A DNA stretch of 64,000 nt from Streptomyces canus. GTDB taxonomy: Bacteria; Actinomycetota; Actinomycetes; Streptomycetales; Streptomycetaceae. Location of the stretch: the NCBI RefSeq assembly GCF_001514145.1, contig NZ_KQ948671.1:57301-121300 (forward strand), in the 5' to 3' direction. The notes under the pieces are model-generated. The model was not told the origin of the DNA. It made no database searches and saw only the letters and a program-made list of their open reading frames with translations. This document shows, in pieces, positions 1 through 8,135 of the stretch. Numbering within the stretch: the stretch's first letter is position 1; each line of letters begins with the position of its first letter. Both the position numbers and the translations under genes were made by a program.

Positions 1-2
1 AC

Positions 3-101
3 ATCGGCTCCTGCGCCGGAGTCGCCCTGACCATCGCCATCGCCACCTCCTCCGGCAGCGGCCTCGCCCACGGCGCGGACATCGCGGTGCCCGAGCACTG
101 A
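3..101 (+). CDS. C-terminal end of an unidentified protein (cut by window start)
   Basis: A frame open from base 3 ends in TGA at 99-101 and gives 32 residues: first hydrophobic (VALTIAIATSS), then polar, ending IAVPEH. Third codon positions are nearly all G or C, as in real genes here. It converges on the sortase gene with 5 bases between the two stops. The hydrophobic stretch near the C terminus could be the last membrane segment of a transporter, but this is a guess and the family cannot be named from so short a piece. Confidence 0.5.
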   Translation: MGSCAGVALTIAIATSSGSGLAHGADIAVPEH

Positions 102-106
102 GCCCC

Positions 107-904
107 TCAACGCGGCCGCATCGATACCAGCTTGCCCCACACCACCAGCCGGTACCGGGACGTGTACTCCGGGGTGCACGTGGTGAGGGTGAGGTAGTAA
201 CCGGGTGTGGTGTAGCCGTAGGTGGGGTGGACCGTCGAGCGTGGGACCGGGCGGAGCACTCCCGAGTCGCGGGCCGAGGTCTGGCGGAGGGTCCTGTCCA
301 CGGCGTACGTGTAGACCGCGCTCCGCGTCTCCACCCGGACGGTGTCCCCGGGCGCGAGGCGGTTGATGTACCGGAAGGGCTCGCCGTGGGTGTTGCGGTG
401 CCCGGCGAGCGCGAAGTTCCCGGCCCGGCCCGGCTGTCCGGTGCCGGGATAGTGGCCGACGTACCCCTTGTTGAGCACGCTCCGCTTGCCGACGCCCTCG
501 GCGACGGGGACGCGCAGGTGAAGACGGGGCACGGTGAGGATGGCGTACGCCTGGGACCGGTCCGGCGTCAGGGCGGCGGGGTCCTGGGCGGCGGCGCGGA
601 GATCCCGCTCGGCCCGGGAGCCCGGGGACGCCGTAGAAGCCGTGGAAGAGGACACGGACGGGGACCCGGAGCCGGCGGCCGTACCCGAATCGGCTCCCCC
701 ACCCCGCCCCCACTCCCGCTCCAGCGCCTCGACCCCGTGCCGAGCGCCCTCCTTGGCCTCCCGGTTGGTCCACCACAGCTGGTGCACGACGAGCAGCAGC
801 AGGACGACGCCCACGCTGACCAGGAGTTCGCCGCCGGTCCACACCGCACGGCGGCGACGCTCGCGCCGGCGCCGGGCTCCGTGGTGCATGATGCGCTGCC
901 GCAT
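107..904 (-). CDS. Class E sortase (membrane-anchored transpeptidase)
   Basis: 265 residues. A basic N terminus is followed by one membrane helix at about 25-44, a Ser/Gly/Pro-rich linker (65-110) and the sortase beta-barrel. The catalytic residues are visible: His169 in LAGHRNTHG, Cys243 in TLTTCTPEY, and an Arg at 250 or 252. The TLTTC signature with a Tyr and Arg shortly after is typical of actinobacterial class E enzymes, which cleave LAxTG sorting signals and attach proteins to the cell wall. A protein with an LAATG tail is encoded at 40692-42146, a plausible substrate. The start may instead be the second Met (MHHG), 5 codons in. Diverges from the glycosidase gene at 1183. Confidence 0.9.
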   Translation of the reverse strand: MRQRIMHHGARRRRERRRRAVWTGGELLVSVGVVLLLLVVHQLWWTNREAKEGARHGVEALEREWGRGGGADSGTAAGSGSPSVSSSTASTASPGSRAERDLRAAAQDPAALTPDRSQAYAILTVPRLHLRVPVAEGVGKRSVLNKGYVGHYPGTGQPGRAGNFALAGHRNTHGEPFRYINRLAPGDTVRVETRSAVYTYAVDRTLRQTSARDSGVLRPVPRSTVHPTYGYTTPGYYLTLTTCTPEYTSRYRLVVWGKLVSMRPR

Positions 905-1182
905 ACCTCACGCCTCCTCGGACGGGGCCGCCCGCACGATAAGGGCACGGCCTTCAACTCACCAGTGCCGAACGCCTCGTAGAGCGGGCGGAGCGGTCGA
1001 CGGGGAGCCCGCGGAGCGGCCCGCGTGTCCGGCATACCGAACTTCCTCCACAGGTTTTAGGAAGGGCTGTCAGAACTCTCGACAACCCATTGGCCACACC
1101 CGATGCTTCGTCGTGGCATGAACGGGGCAGGCCACGACGCGGGTCAGAAGGCCGCGTCGATCCATCGGAGTTCGGAGTAGCC

Positions 1183-2655
1183 ATGATCCGACGCAGAACG
1201 CTGCTGACAGCCGCAGGAGGCACCCTCCTCGGCAGCGCGCTGGCCACCGGTACCGCCCGTGCGGACGCAACGATCGCGGTCAGCCCGGGGACGTCGTACG
1301 GCACCTGGGAGGGCTGGGGCACCTCCCTGGCCTGGTGGGCCAACGTCTTCGGCGCCCGGGACGACTTCGCCGACATCTTCTTCACCACCAAGTCGACGTC
1401 CTACAACGGCACTTCGCTCCCCGGTCTCGGCCTCAACATCGCCCGCTACAACCTGGGCGCGTCGAGCTGGAACACCGTGAACGGCGAGTCGATGGTCGCC
1501 TCGGCCAACATCCCCGCGTTCAAGCAGATCGAGGGCTACTGGCAGGACTGGAACAACGAGGACCCCACGTCCTCGGCCTGGGACTGGACGGCGGACGCCA
1601 ATCAGCGGGCGATGCTGGTGAAGGCGACGTCGAGGGGCGCGACCTCCGAACTCTTCGCCAACTCCCCGATGTGGTGGATGTGCAGCAACCACAACCCGTC
1701 GGGCGCCTCGGGCGGCGGCAACAACCTGCAAACCTGGAACTACCGCCAGCACGCGTCGCATCTGGCCGCGACCGCCCTGTACGCCAAGAACAACTGGGGC
1801 GTGAACTTCTCGACGGTCGACGCCTTCAACGAGCCCTCCTCGTCCTGGTGGACGGCGACCGGCACGCAGGAGGGCTGCCACATGGACGCGACGGTCCAGT
1901 CGGCCGTACTGCCGTACCTGCGCAGCGAGTTGAACAACCGCGGCCTGACCGGCGTGAAGATCTCGGCCTCCGACGAGACGAGCTACGACCTCGCCCGCAC
2001 CACCTGGAACTCCTTCAGCTCGACGACGAAGGGGTACGTCAACCAGGTCAACGTGCACGGCTACCAGGGTTCGGGCGGACGCAGGGACCTCCTGTACACG
2101 GACGTCGTGACCACGGCCGGCAAGAAGCTGTGGAACTCCGAGACCGGCGACAGCGACGGCACCGGCTACACCATGGCCTTCAACCTCCTCTACGACTTCC
2201 GCTGGCTGCACCCCACGGCCTGGGTCTACTGGCAGGTCATGGACCCGTCGACGGGCTGGGCGATGATCGCGTACGACCAGAGCACCCTCCAGCCGACCGC
2301 GGTCCAGACGAAGTACTACGTCATGGCCCAGTTCGCCCGGCACATCCGCCCCGGGATGAAGATCATCGACACGGGCGTGAGCAACGCGGTCGCGGCCTAC
2401 GACTCCTCGGCCAAGCGCCTGGTCATCGTGGCCCTGAACACCTCCACATCGGCCCAGACCCTGACCTTCGACCTGTCCCGCTTCACGACGGTCACGGGCG
2501 GCTCGGGCGGCCTGGTCCCGCGCTGGAACACGGTGACGACGGGCGGCGACAAGTACGTGTCGTACTCCAACACGTTCCTCAGCGGAAAGTCGGTGGCCGT
2601 GCCGTTCGCGGCGAAGGCCGTGCAGACGCTCCAGATCGACGGCGTGACGATCTGA
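1183..2655 (+). CDS. Secreted GH30-like glycoside hydrolase (endo-beta-1,6-galactanase type)
   Basis: 490 residues. The start is the ATG at 1183, preceded by GGAG at 1174-1177; an in-frame ATG 93 bases upstream has no ribosome site and no signal peptide. The N terminus MIRRRTLLTAAGG is a twin-arginine-like signal with a cleavage site near TARA-DA. The (beta/alpha)8 domain follows: YGTWEGWGTSLAWW, the acid/base Glu217 in DAFNEPSS and the nucleophile Glu320 in KLWNSETGD. A C-terminal beta domain begins at about 380. Organisation and motifs match GH30 endo-beta-1,6-galactanases; substrate is inferred. It should act outside the cell on plant or fungal galactan side chains. Monocistronic. Confidence 0.82.
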   Translation: MIRRRTLLTAAGGTLLGSALATGTARADATIAVSPGTSYGTWEGWGTSLAWWANVFGARDDFADIFFTTKSTSYNGTSLPGLGLNIARYNLGASSWNTVNGESMVASANIPAFKQIEGYWQDWNNEDPTSSAWDWTADANQRAMLVKATSRGATSELFANSPMWWMCSNHNPSGASGGGNNLQTWNYRQHASHLAATALYAKNNWGVNFSTVDAFNEPSSSWWTATGTQEGCHMDATVQSAVLPYLRSELNNRGLTGVKISASDETSYDLARTTWNSFSSTTKGYVNQVNVHGYQGSGGRRDLLYTDVVTTAGKKLWNSETGDSDGTGYTMAFNLLYDFRWLHPTAWVYWQVMDPSTGWAMIAYDQSTLQPTAVQTKYYVMAQFARHIRPGMKIIDTGVSNAVAAYDSSAKRLVIVALNTSTSAQTLTFDLSRFTTVTGGSGGLVPRWNTVTTGGDKYVSYSNTFLSGKSVAVPFAAKAVQTLQIDGVTI

Positions 2656-2755
2656 GGCGTGGGTGCGGGCCGGGCCCTGACCTCTTCTCCTGTTAACCGG
2701 GCCCTGGCCTGCACCTCCCTCTTCTTTGTCACTGATCGGCAGTACGGTGTCACCC

Positions 2756-3766
2756 ATGCGCCCCGACACGCCTGCCGAGAACGTCGACCACAACGCCGAA
2801 GCGGCGCGCCTGGAGCGGACCGCCGACCGGTATCCCGAGGACGCCGAAGCCCTGCTCCTGCAGGCCGCGGCCCATCTGGAACTGGCCGGCGACCGCCCCG
2901 CCGCGTCCTCCCTCTACGACCGGTTGCTGTCCTCGTCCCAGGGCTTGGAGAACCCCCATCTGGTACGAGCCCTCAAGGCCGCGAACCTCTGGGAGTACGG
3001 CCATGAGGCCGAGGCCCGCGCGATCATCGAGGGCGTCCGCGTGGCGGCGCCCCGGGACCCGGCCCCCTGGGTGATCGTCGCGGAGGCCCTGGAGTCCCAC
3101 GACGAGCTGGAGCAGGCGCAGGAGACGTTCACGGAGGGCGCGAGGGTGCTCCTCACGGACGTACCGGAACCCCCGTACTCCACGCATCCTCTGCTGTTCG
3201 GCCGGCACCGCGTCCGCCGCATGCTGGGCCTGGCCCACGACGACTGGGACGTCCTGGCGGACACCCTCCACACCTCCCCGGTCTCCCTGGACGAGCTGCA
3301 CGACCCGAAGCGCGTCTGGTCACTCGGCTCGGAGAACCCGGCGGAGCTGGAGGCGGAGATCTCCCGCCTGCGGGCGGAACTCGGCACGTTCAGGGAGGCG
3401 CTGTCCCGCCCGTTCCCGGTGGCGGTCCTGCACTGGCCCGCATCCGAACTGACGGAGCTGGTGGACGCCTACCCTTCCCTCTCCGCGGAGTACCCCTCCC
3501 ACGAGGAGCACCTGGCGACGATAGAGGCCTCCCTGCGCGAACTGTCCGCCTCCGGCACGGCGAACCTCGGCATCGTGACGGGGACGGTCCCGTCGTACGA
3601 GGCCTTCGCGGCATCGGAGGGCATGTCCCCGGCAGAGGCCTCACTGCTCCCCCAGTACGCGACAACCCTGGCGGCACGGGGCCGCGCGGTGGAGTGGCCG
3701 CCGCAGCGGGGGACGGCGTGCTGGTGCGGGTCGGGACGGGTTTATGGGGAGTGCCACGGGGAGTGA
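2756..3766 (+). CDS. TPR-like protein with C-terminal SEC-C zinc motif
   Basis: 336 residues. Start at ATG 2756; an earlier in-frame start would add only ten unlikely residues. The first 130 residues are Ala/Leu/Glu-rich paired helices resembling tetratricopeptide repeats (ERTADRYPEDAEALLLQAAA, then HLVRALKAANLWEYGHEAEA). The last 15 residues, CWCGSGRVYGECHGE, are a SEC-C motif (CxC...CH), a small zinc-binding module best known from the SecA C terminus and found on many uncharacterised proteins. The role is unknown; a scaffold or chaperone-like interaction is possible. A strong hairpin terminator follows directly. Confidence 0.7.
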   Translation: MRPDTPAENVDHNAEAARLERTADRYPEDAEALLLQAAAHLELAGDRPAASSLYDRLLSSSQGLENPHLVRALKAANLWEYGHEAEARAIIEGVRVAAPRDPAPWVIVAEALESHDELEQAQETFTEGARVLLTDVPEPPYSTHPLLFGRHRVRRMLGLAHDDWDVLADTLHTSPVSLDELHDPKRVWSLGSENPAELEAEISRLRAELGTFREALSRPFPVAVLHWPASELTELVDAYPSLSAEYPSHEEHLATIEASLRELSASGTANLGIVTGTVPSYEAFAASEGMSPAEASLLPQYATTLAARGRAVEWPPQRGTACWCGSGRVYGECHGE

Positions 3767-3774
3767 CGCGGAGA

Positions 3775-3807
3775 GGGGGCCGAGGAAGGTACTGCTCCTC
3801 GGCCCCC
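3775..3807 (+). terminator. Hairpin terminator after the SEC-C gene
   Basis: A perfect 12-bp inverted repeat (GGGGGCCGAGGA / TCCTCGGCCCCC) with a 9-base loop starts 9 bases after the stop codon at 3764-3766. There is no U tract, as is usual in Streptomyces. Confidence 0.8.
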
Positions 3808-3855
3808 TGCTGTTTGATGGCGGCGTTGGTGTCCCACCTTTCACCCCACCTGATA

Positions 3856-3923
3856 CGCGACCGCGGGGAGCGCCCTTGAGGCAGGCCGTGGAGGCACGAC
3901 ACTGACCAAGAAGCGGGCGGCCC
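3856..3923 (+). repeat. MITE-like repeat, copy 1 (left part missing)
   Basis: The stretch from GCGACCGCGGGGAGCGCCC through AAGAAGCGGGCGGCCC is nearly the same as the right half of the copy at 6515-6658, including the right terminal inverted repeat. The left terminal repeat is absent. The gene-free interval 3808-4081 holds only this fragment and the ribosome site of the next gene. Confidence 0.7.
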
Positions 3924-4081
3924 GGCGGCAACGCCCCCCGAACCACCACCGTGGGCATTGCCCAGGCCAGAGCGGCGCAAAGTGTGCGTCAGCCCTTGCT
4001 TCGCAAACGTAAAAGTTCCTTCCCGGAGGGCTCCCCTCCAAGGATGCTGGCCGTTACGACGGCTTGCGAACGGGGAGTGGG

Positions 4082-4417
4082 ATGGGCAGGCAGTTCGGCG
4101 TGGACCCCGAGACGCTGACGGAACTGGCGGGCAGGTTCGACCGGGAGGCGTCGGGGCTTGCCGGGCCAATCGGGGCGTTCTCGGGGAGCGCGGCCGTGAT
4201 CGGTGAGGCGTTCGGGCTGCTCGGGACCTGCGACGGGGCGGCGGACAAGTACCGGCAGTTGCTCGACAGCACGGTGAAGGCGCTCCGGCACCTGCCGGAC
4301 GTACTGAGGAGCGACGCCGACCGACTGCGGCTGAACGCCACCCACTACGCGAACTCGGACCAGACCGCGCTCGGTTATCTGCATGCCGCGGCCGGCACCT
4401 CGGGTGGCCGTTCGTGA
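4082..4417 (+). CDS. Small ESX/type VII secretion target-like helical protein
   Basis: 111 residues. Start at ATG 4082, with GGGGAG at 4072-4077. The sequence (MGRQFGVDPETLTELAGRFD) begins like the actinobacterial ESX secretion-associated / type VII target proteins: a VDPE..L...A..F.R opening followed by two amphipathic helices with spaced Ala/Leu. These are usually encoded just before a larger WXG-type partner, and here the last 4 bases overlap the start of that partner (GTGA). It probably forms a helical heterodimer with the product of 4414-5529. The last 85 bp of its core are duplicated at 8952-9036. Confidence 0.65.
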   Translation: MGRQFGVDPETLTELAGRFDREASGLAGPIGAFSGSAAVIGEAFGLLGTCDGAADKYRQLLDSTVKALRHLPDVLRSDADRLRLNATHYANSDQTALGYLHAAAGTSGGRS

Positions 4418-5529
4418 GCGTCAACGACTGGATCGACGGCAAGGTCCTGGAGATCCTCCAGGCGTCCGGCGTGGAACTCCCCGGCGGCGACGGCGACACG
4501 CTCCGCTCCATAGCCCGTTCCTGGGACGCCATGGGCACCGAACTGACGGATGTCGTACGGGCCGTGGACTCCGCGATCGCGGGGGTCGACCGGCAGGGCT
4601 GGCACGGGGACGCACGGGACGCCTTCGAGAGGCACTGGGGCGAGCAGAAGCAGGTCGTCCGGGAGATCGCGGACAACTTCCACCACGTCGCCGACGGACT
4701 GCGGTCCTACGCCGACGAGATCGACGGGATCAACAAGGAGATCATCGACATCTGCGTCGAGATCGCGGAGATGGAGATCGCCGGGGTCGCGCTGTCGTTC
4801 TTCACCGGGTTCCTCTCCGACCTCGTCGCGAACACGGCGGTGGCGGAGCGGGTGGCCAGGGTCGTGGATCTGGTTCGGTTGTTCACGGCGGCGGCGGAGC
4901 GGGTTGCCGGGCTGCTGGAGCGCTTCGGTGCGATGAGCGCCGAAACGACGGGGACGCTGGTGAGGCTGGCGTCTTGGCTCGGACGGTTCGGCGTGAAGGC
5001 CACGGAGAGCTTGGCCACCAACTTCGTTGCCGACTCCGGAAGCCTGATGCTGAACCAGGCCGCCCACGGACAGCCGGCAACTGTGGGGGACGACCTGGAG
5101 AACGGCGGCTGGGCCGCGTTCGGAACGGCCGCGTTCACCGCAGGAGCCGGATCGGTGGGAGGACACCTGACCGGAGCGGCAGGCGATCTGCTGCGAGGGG
5201 AGGGCCTTCTCGGGACCAGCCTCAACGGCGCGGCCGGCAATATCGCGGGTGGCATCACGCTCGACGTCGCCAACGGTTCGGACGCTTCGACGATAGGCCA
5301 GGACGCGCTCACGAACGCTGCTACGGGCGCTCTCGGCAATGCCCAGAACCATGGCGTCAATCACGCGTTGGAAGAACACGGCAGCCTCGGCGGAGAGCAC
5401 CTCAGCGACCGGGGGAAACTCGCGGACGGCGCCTTCAGGAACACCGTGGGTACCGCCCTCAACACCGGCGTCTACGCCGCTGGATCCGGCATCGAGTCCG
5501 ACATCCAGGACTTGATGAAGGACGAGTAG
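4414..5529 (+). CDS. WXG100-type N-terminal domain protein, putative type VII secreted effector scaffold
   Basis: 371 residues, GTG start overlapping the previous stop. Residues 30-110 form the WXG100-like hairpin with the turn motif W63-H-G65 in QGWHGDARDAFERHW. A hydrophobic stretch at about 120-160 (IAGVALSFFTGFLSDLVANT) is followed by a Gly/Ala-rich region (220-350) with repeated GxAxGxxGG stretches, as in the linker of polymorphic toxins. Such proteins normally end in a toxin domain; this one ends after a short Gly/Asn-rich tail (SGIESDIQDLMKDE) with no recognisable nuclease or lipase. It may have lost its toxin, or the tail may be an unknown one. Three small membrane proteins follow at once. 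Confidence 0.6.
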   Translation: MSVNDWIDGKVLEILQASGVELPGGDGDTLRSIARSWDAMGTELTDVVRAVDSAIAGVDRQGWHGDARDAFERHWGEQKQVVREIADNFHHVADGLRSYADEIDGINKEIIDICVEIAEMEIAGVALSFFTGFLSDLVANTAVAERVARVVDLVRLFTAAAERVAGLLERFGAMSAETTGTLVRLASWLGRFGVKATESLATNFVADSGSLMLNQAAHGQPATVGDDLENGGWAAFGTAAFTAGAGSVGGHLTGAAGDLLRGEGLLGTSLNGAAGNIAGGITLDVANGSDASTIGQDALTNAATGALGNAQNHGVNHALEEHGSLGGEHLSDRGKLADGAFRNTVGTALNTGVYAAGSGIESDIQDLMKDE

Positions 5530-5534
5530 GACGA

Positions 5535-5783
5535 GTGAGCACTCTCAGGGGCGTTGCCCTCGCGGCCGTGTGGACGCCGAATCCGAACCACCCTCTGACC
5601 TTGATCAATTTCTTCGGATACCTGATGCTGATCATCGGGTGCGTGATCATGGTCACCGGTGTTGTCGCGACCGTCTTGATCTCGCGCGGCAAGAGCCAGA
5701 AGAAGTGGGGTGACCACGTGGTCGGACCCTTCATCCTTGCCATCGGTCTCATGCTGGCGTACTTCGGTGCACGGCTCTTCTAG
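5535..5783 (+). CDS. Small two-helix membrane protein, paralog 1 (candidate immunity protein)
   Basis: 82 residues, GTG start 5 bases after the WXG gene stop, so very likely in the same transcript. Two membrane helices: NFFGYLMLIIGCVIMVTGVV and GPFILAIGLMLAYFGARLF, separated by a short basic loop (SRGKSQKKW). The N-terminal NPNHPLTLINFFG is matched by NNPDHPPTWTGFFG in the third gene, and the C-terminal half is matched in the second, so the three are tandem relatives. Two-helix membrane proteins beside a secreted effector gene are often its immunity proteins; this is inferred from position only. Confidence 0.6.
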   Translation: MSTLRGVALAAVWTPNPNHPLTLINFFGYLMLIIGCVIMVTGVVATVLISRGKSQKKWGDHVVGPFILAIGLMLAYFGARLF

Positions 5784-5964
5784 CACATGGGCGAACGGGG
5801 ACTCCGAAACCGGATGGTGCCTGGTGGTAGGGGTCGGAATCGTGGTTCTCGGTCTCACATTGAGCGCTGCGCTTGTGCTGGGCGTCGAGGACAGAACGTG
5901 GGGCGGGTACGTGATCAGTCCGGTGATCCTCGCCCTCGGGTATGTCGGGAGCCGGCTTGTCTAG
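5767..5964 (+). CDS. Small two-helix membrane protein, paralog 2 (N terminus shortened)
   Basis: About 65 residues from GTG 5767, the only sensible in-frame start; it overlaps the previous gene by 17 bases. Helices GWCLVVGVGIVVLGLTLSAA and YVISPVILALGYVGSRLV. The second helix aligns with the last helix of paralog 1 (VVGPFILAIGLMLAYFGARL). The NPxHP...FFG segment seen in the other two is missing, so this may be a partly deleted copy rather than a working gene. Confidence 0.45.
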   Translation: MHGSSSTWANGDSETGWCLVVGVGIVVLGLTLSAALVLGVEDRTWGGYVISPVILALGYVGSRLV

Positions 5965-6208
5965 GAGTTTCGCGGCGGTCGCGCACAACAACCCTGACCA
6001 TCCCCCCACCTGGACCGGCTTCTTCGGCTTCCTGGCCGTGTTCTTCGGCTGTGCGATCGCTCTCATCGGGATGTACGCGGCGTTCAGCACCTGGCGCCGG
6101 CTGGCCCCGTCGCGCCGCCGCGCACAACTGCTTCCGCTCACCCTCCTGGCCACCTTCTTCCTGACCGTGGGCCTGGCGGTGACAGCGTTCGGCGTCTGGC
6201 TGTTCTGA
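5942..6208 (+). CDS. Small two-helix membrane protein, paralog 3 (candidate immunity protein)
   Basis: 88 residues, ATG start inside the end of paralog 2. The N-terminal motif NNPDHPPTWTGFFGFL repeats that of paralog 1. Helix 1 is GFLAVFFGCAIALIGMYAAF and helix 2 LLPLTLLATFFLTVGLAVTA, joined by a basic loop WRRLAPSRRRAQ. It ends in WLF, like RLF in paralog 1. It is the last gene of the putative type VII secretion-linked operon; 6209-6863 downstream carries no gene that I can support, only a repeat. Confidence 0.6.
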   Translation: MSGAGLSRSFAAVAHNNPDHPPTWTGFFGFLAVFFGCAIALIGMYAAFSTWRRLAPSRRRAQLLPLTLLATFFLTVGLAVTAFGVWLF

Positions 6209-6514
6209 AGGCGCCGCCGAATGGAAGCTGCAACACGGATGCGACCATGTCCGAGCCCGAAGAACCCTCTTCCCACGAGCAGCACAAAGCATCTCACCAG
6301 CGCTTTTGGCCATAGGACCGCCCACTTCGCGGTTCACTGGACCTCTTGGTCAACTCGGCGACCTGTCAGCCCCCGCCACGCCCATGCGCACACCCCACTC
6401 ACGGACCGCCGCCGAACCGACCCGGCGTGCATGCGAGACGCGCCCGCGCCCCACAAACCCCGGCCCACGCCCCAACCATCGCGGCCGCGAACCCGGCCGG
6501 GCTCCGCTCTCCCC

Positions 6515-6658
6515 GGGCCGCCCGCTCGCTTCTCCCCTGTGCTGGAGCGGACTGGGTCAAGGGGCAGCCGAAGGCTGATCGCCGCAGGCGACGCGACCGC
6601 AGGGAGCGCCCTTGAGGCAGGCCGTGGAGGCACGACAATGCAGAGAAGCGGGCGGCCC
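6515..6658 (+). repeat. MITE-like repeat, copy 2 (complete, 144 bp)
   Basis: The left end GGGCCGCCCGCTCGCTTCTC (6515-6534) and the right end GAGAAGCGGGCGGCCC (6643-6658) are inverted repeats, matching except for 4 extra bases in the left arm. The interior is shared with copies at 3856-3923 and 9165-9300 in the same orientation. No open frame inside looks coding. Small size, terminal inverted repeats and several copies fit a non-autonomous insertion element. Confidence 0.65.
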
Positions 6659-6863
6659 AACAGCAACAAAGCAGTTGGCGGCTCCCCAACCCCTCAGCCG
6701 GTACGCATCGCATCGAGGCAAGCGACGGGCCCCTGCCGGGAAAGACACACTATTTACCCAAAGGATCTTCACTGATCCCGAAGTGGGTCCATATGATGCG
6801 GTGATCAACAGGCCTGGCCAAGGGGGGACTTGGGCGGGCCTCTCAGATTCCCGTGGGGGATTC

Positions 6864-7712
6864 ATGCGTATACGCGTTGCGGCCACCGTCATCTCCGGCA
6901 CCGTCGTACTGTCCGCACTCACTCTTCCGGTGGCCGCCCAGGCGGCGGAGCGGACGGGTGCGGCGGCGAAGCTCGATTCCTTCGCCTCGAAGTCCGTTCA
7001 GCCGAGAGACTCGTTGGGCAACACCAAGTTCTCGCAAGCGGTCATCAACGGTGGCAAGGACATCGTCCTCGGCACCACCGGCACGAAGTCCGTCACCGTC
7101 ACGTACACCGCCAAGGACCAGAACGGCATCGCCCTCACCGAGGCCTTCCTGTGGCAGGGCACTGACAGTTCGACCACGGACGGCATCACCGGCGGCCTGG
7201 GGACGGACGACGACCCCGTTTGCACGGAGACGGCGACCCAGGGCACCTACACCTGCAAGGCCGTCTTCAACATCCACCCCGCCACCGACATGAAGGACAA
7301 CGGCGTGGCCGGGACCTGGAAGCTGTTCCTGGGCGCCTGGGACCTGTACGCGAACGCCAGCTACAACGACGACGTCGCCACCACTGCGATCAAGAAGGCC
7401 TCCACGCTGACCGCCAACGCCACACCCGAGCCGGTCAAGAAGGGCAAGACCATCACGGTCACGGGCAAGCTCACCCGCGCGAACTGGTCGACGGGCAAGT
7501 ACGCGGGCTACGGGTCCCAGCCCGCGAAGCTTCAGTTCCGCAAGAAGGGCAGCAACACCTACACCACGCTCAAGACGATAAAGACCAACAGCACCGGCGT
7601 CCTGAAGACCACCACCAAGGCCACGGTCGACGGTTACTACCGCTACGTCTTCGCGGGCACCCCCACCACCGCCACAGCGACGGCCCCCGGCGACTTCGTC
7701 GACGTCAGGTAA
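6864..7712 (+). CDS. Secreted beta-rich protein with two Ig-like regions, function unknown
   Basis: 282 residues. ATG at 6864, with GGGGA just upstream. The Sec signal peptide is MRIRVAATVISGTVVLSALT with cleavage near AAQA-AE. The mature protein has two beta-rich regions: about 45-180, with repeated Thr/Val strands and a Cys pair (DPVCTETATQGTYTCKAVF), and 190-282 (ASTLTANATPEPVKKGKTIT), a C-terminal module common on Streptomyces secreted proteins. No catalytic motif is seen. It stands alone; a small hairpin at 7751-7769 may end the transcript. Confidence 0.65.
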   Translation: MRIRVAATVISGTVVLSALTLPVAAQAAERTGAAAKLDSFASKSVQPRDSLGNTKFSQAVINGGKDIVLGTTGTKSVTVTYTAKDQNGIALTEAFLWQGTDSSTTDGITGGLGTDDDPVCTETATQGTYTCKAVFNIHPATDMKDNGVAGTWKLFLGAWDLYANASYNDDVATTAIKKASTLTANATPEPVKKGKTITVTGKLTRANWSTGKYAGYGSQPAKLQFRKKGSNTYTTLKTIKTNSTGVLKTTTKATVDGYYRYVFAGTPTTATATAPGDFVDVR

Positions 7713-7750
7713 GCGGTTCAGCACTACCGCGCGTGCAATCCGGTGCCGAG

Positions 7751-7769
7751 CCGCCATGCATCATGGCGG
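7751..7769 (+). terminator. Possible hairpin terminator
   Basis: CCGCCATG-CAT-CATGGCGG, an 8-bp perfect stem with a 3-base loop, 38 bases after the stop of the secreted-protein gene. Short and without a U tract, so uncertain. Confidence 0.4.
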
Positions 7770-7798
7770 CCGGGCATCACACCTCCGGACGAGCTGTC

Positions 7799-8056
7799 TC
7801 ACCAATGATGGCTGGCAAAGGAGTGCCCACAGAACTCTCTGGGGCAATTGGCCAAGGGGTGGTGGGGTGTCGCCACATACTCTGGGCATCCGCAGCGCAT
7901 GCAGCTTTCATCGCCACCGTCGATGCCCACTTCCTTCAACCTTGCGTAGGCCTTCTGTTGGGCCGTCCGGAGGTGCTCCTCGGCCTCTTCGAGGGCGGCA
8001 TCGTTCTCCTTGTACACGCCCTTCTGAGCGTCTGTCAGATCATTCCCATTTGCCAT
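7799..8056 (-). CDS. Small Cys/His-rich protein, paralog A of a tandem pair
   Basis: 85 residues, not recognised. The N-terminal half is a charged helical region starting LTDAQKGVYKENDAALEEAE. The C-terminal half has a metal-site-like pattern: Cys-x2-Cys-x-Cys (CMRCGC) and then NCPREFCGHSFASHHW. The same layout is found in the next gene upstream (8136-8588): LTEAQREAFKQNE, then CYVCTC and VCQRDFCRHSAQQH. The pattern CxxCxC...CxRxFCxHxxxxH suggests a small zinc-binding fold. Second in a likely two-gene operon, 79 bases after the other. Confidence 0.6.
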   Translation of the reverse strand: MANGNDLTDAQKGVYKENDAALEEAEEHLRTAQQKAYARLKEVGIDGGDESCMRCGCPEYVATPHHPLANCPREFCGHSFASHHW

Positions 8057-8135
8057 TGCTCTGTTCCTTTCCTGAGCGCCGGTGTCTTCGGACAGGTAGG
8101 GCGGCGTGCCATGCCGTGAATCCGGTGTGGATTAC

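Noticed and set aside
1144..2793. Long minus-strand frame opposite the GH30 gene
   Set aside because: Low-complexity Arg/Gly/Val product without motifs; the plus strand has signal peptide and both catalytic glutamates.
6209..6514. Small genes between the membrane protein trio and the repeat
   Set aside because: The open frames are rich in Pro, Arg, Thr and His, have no ribosome sites and continue through the repeat, as expected from chance in this base composition.
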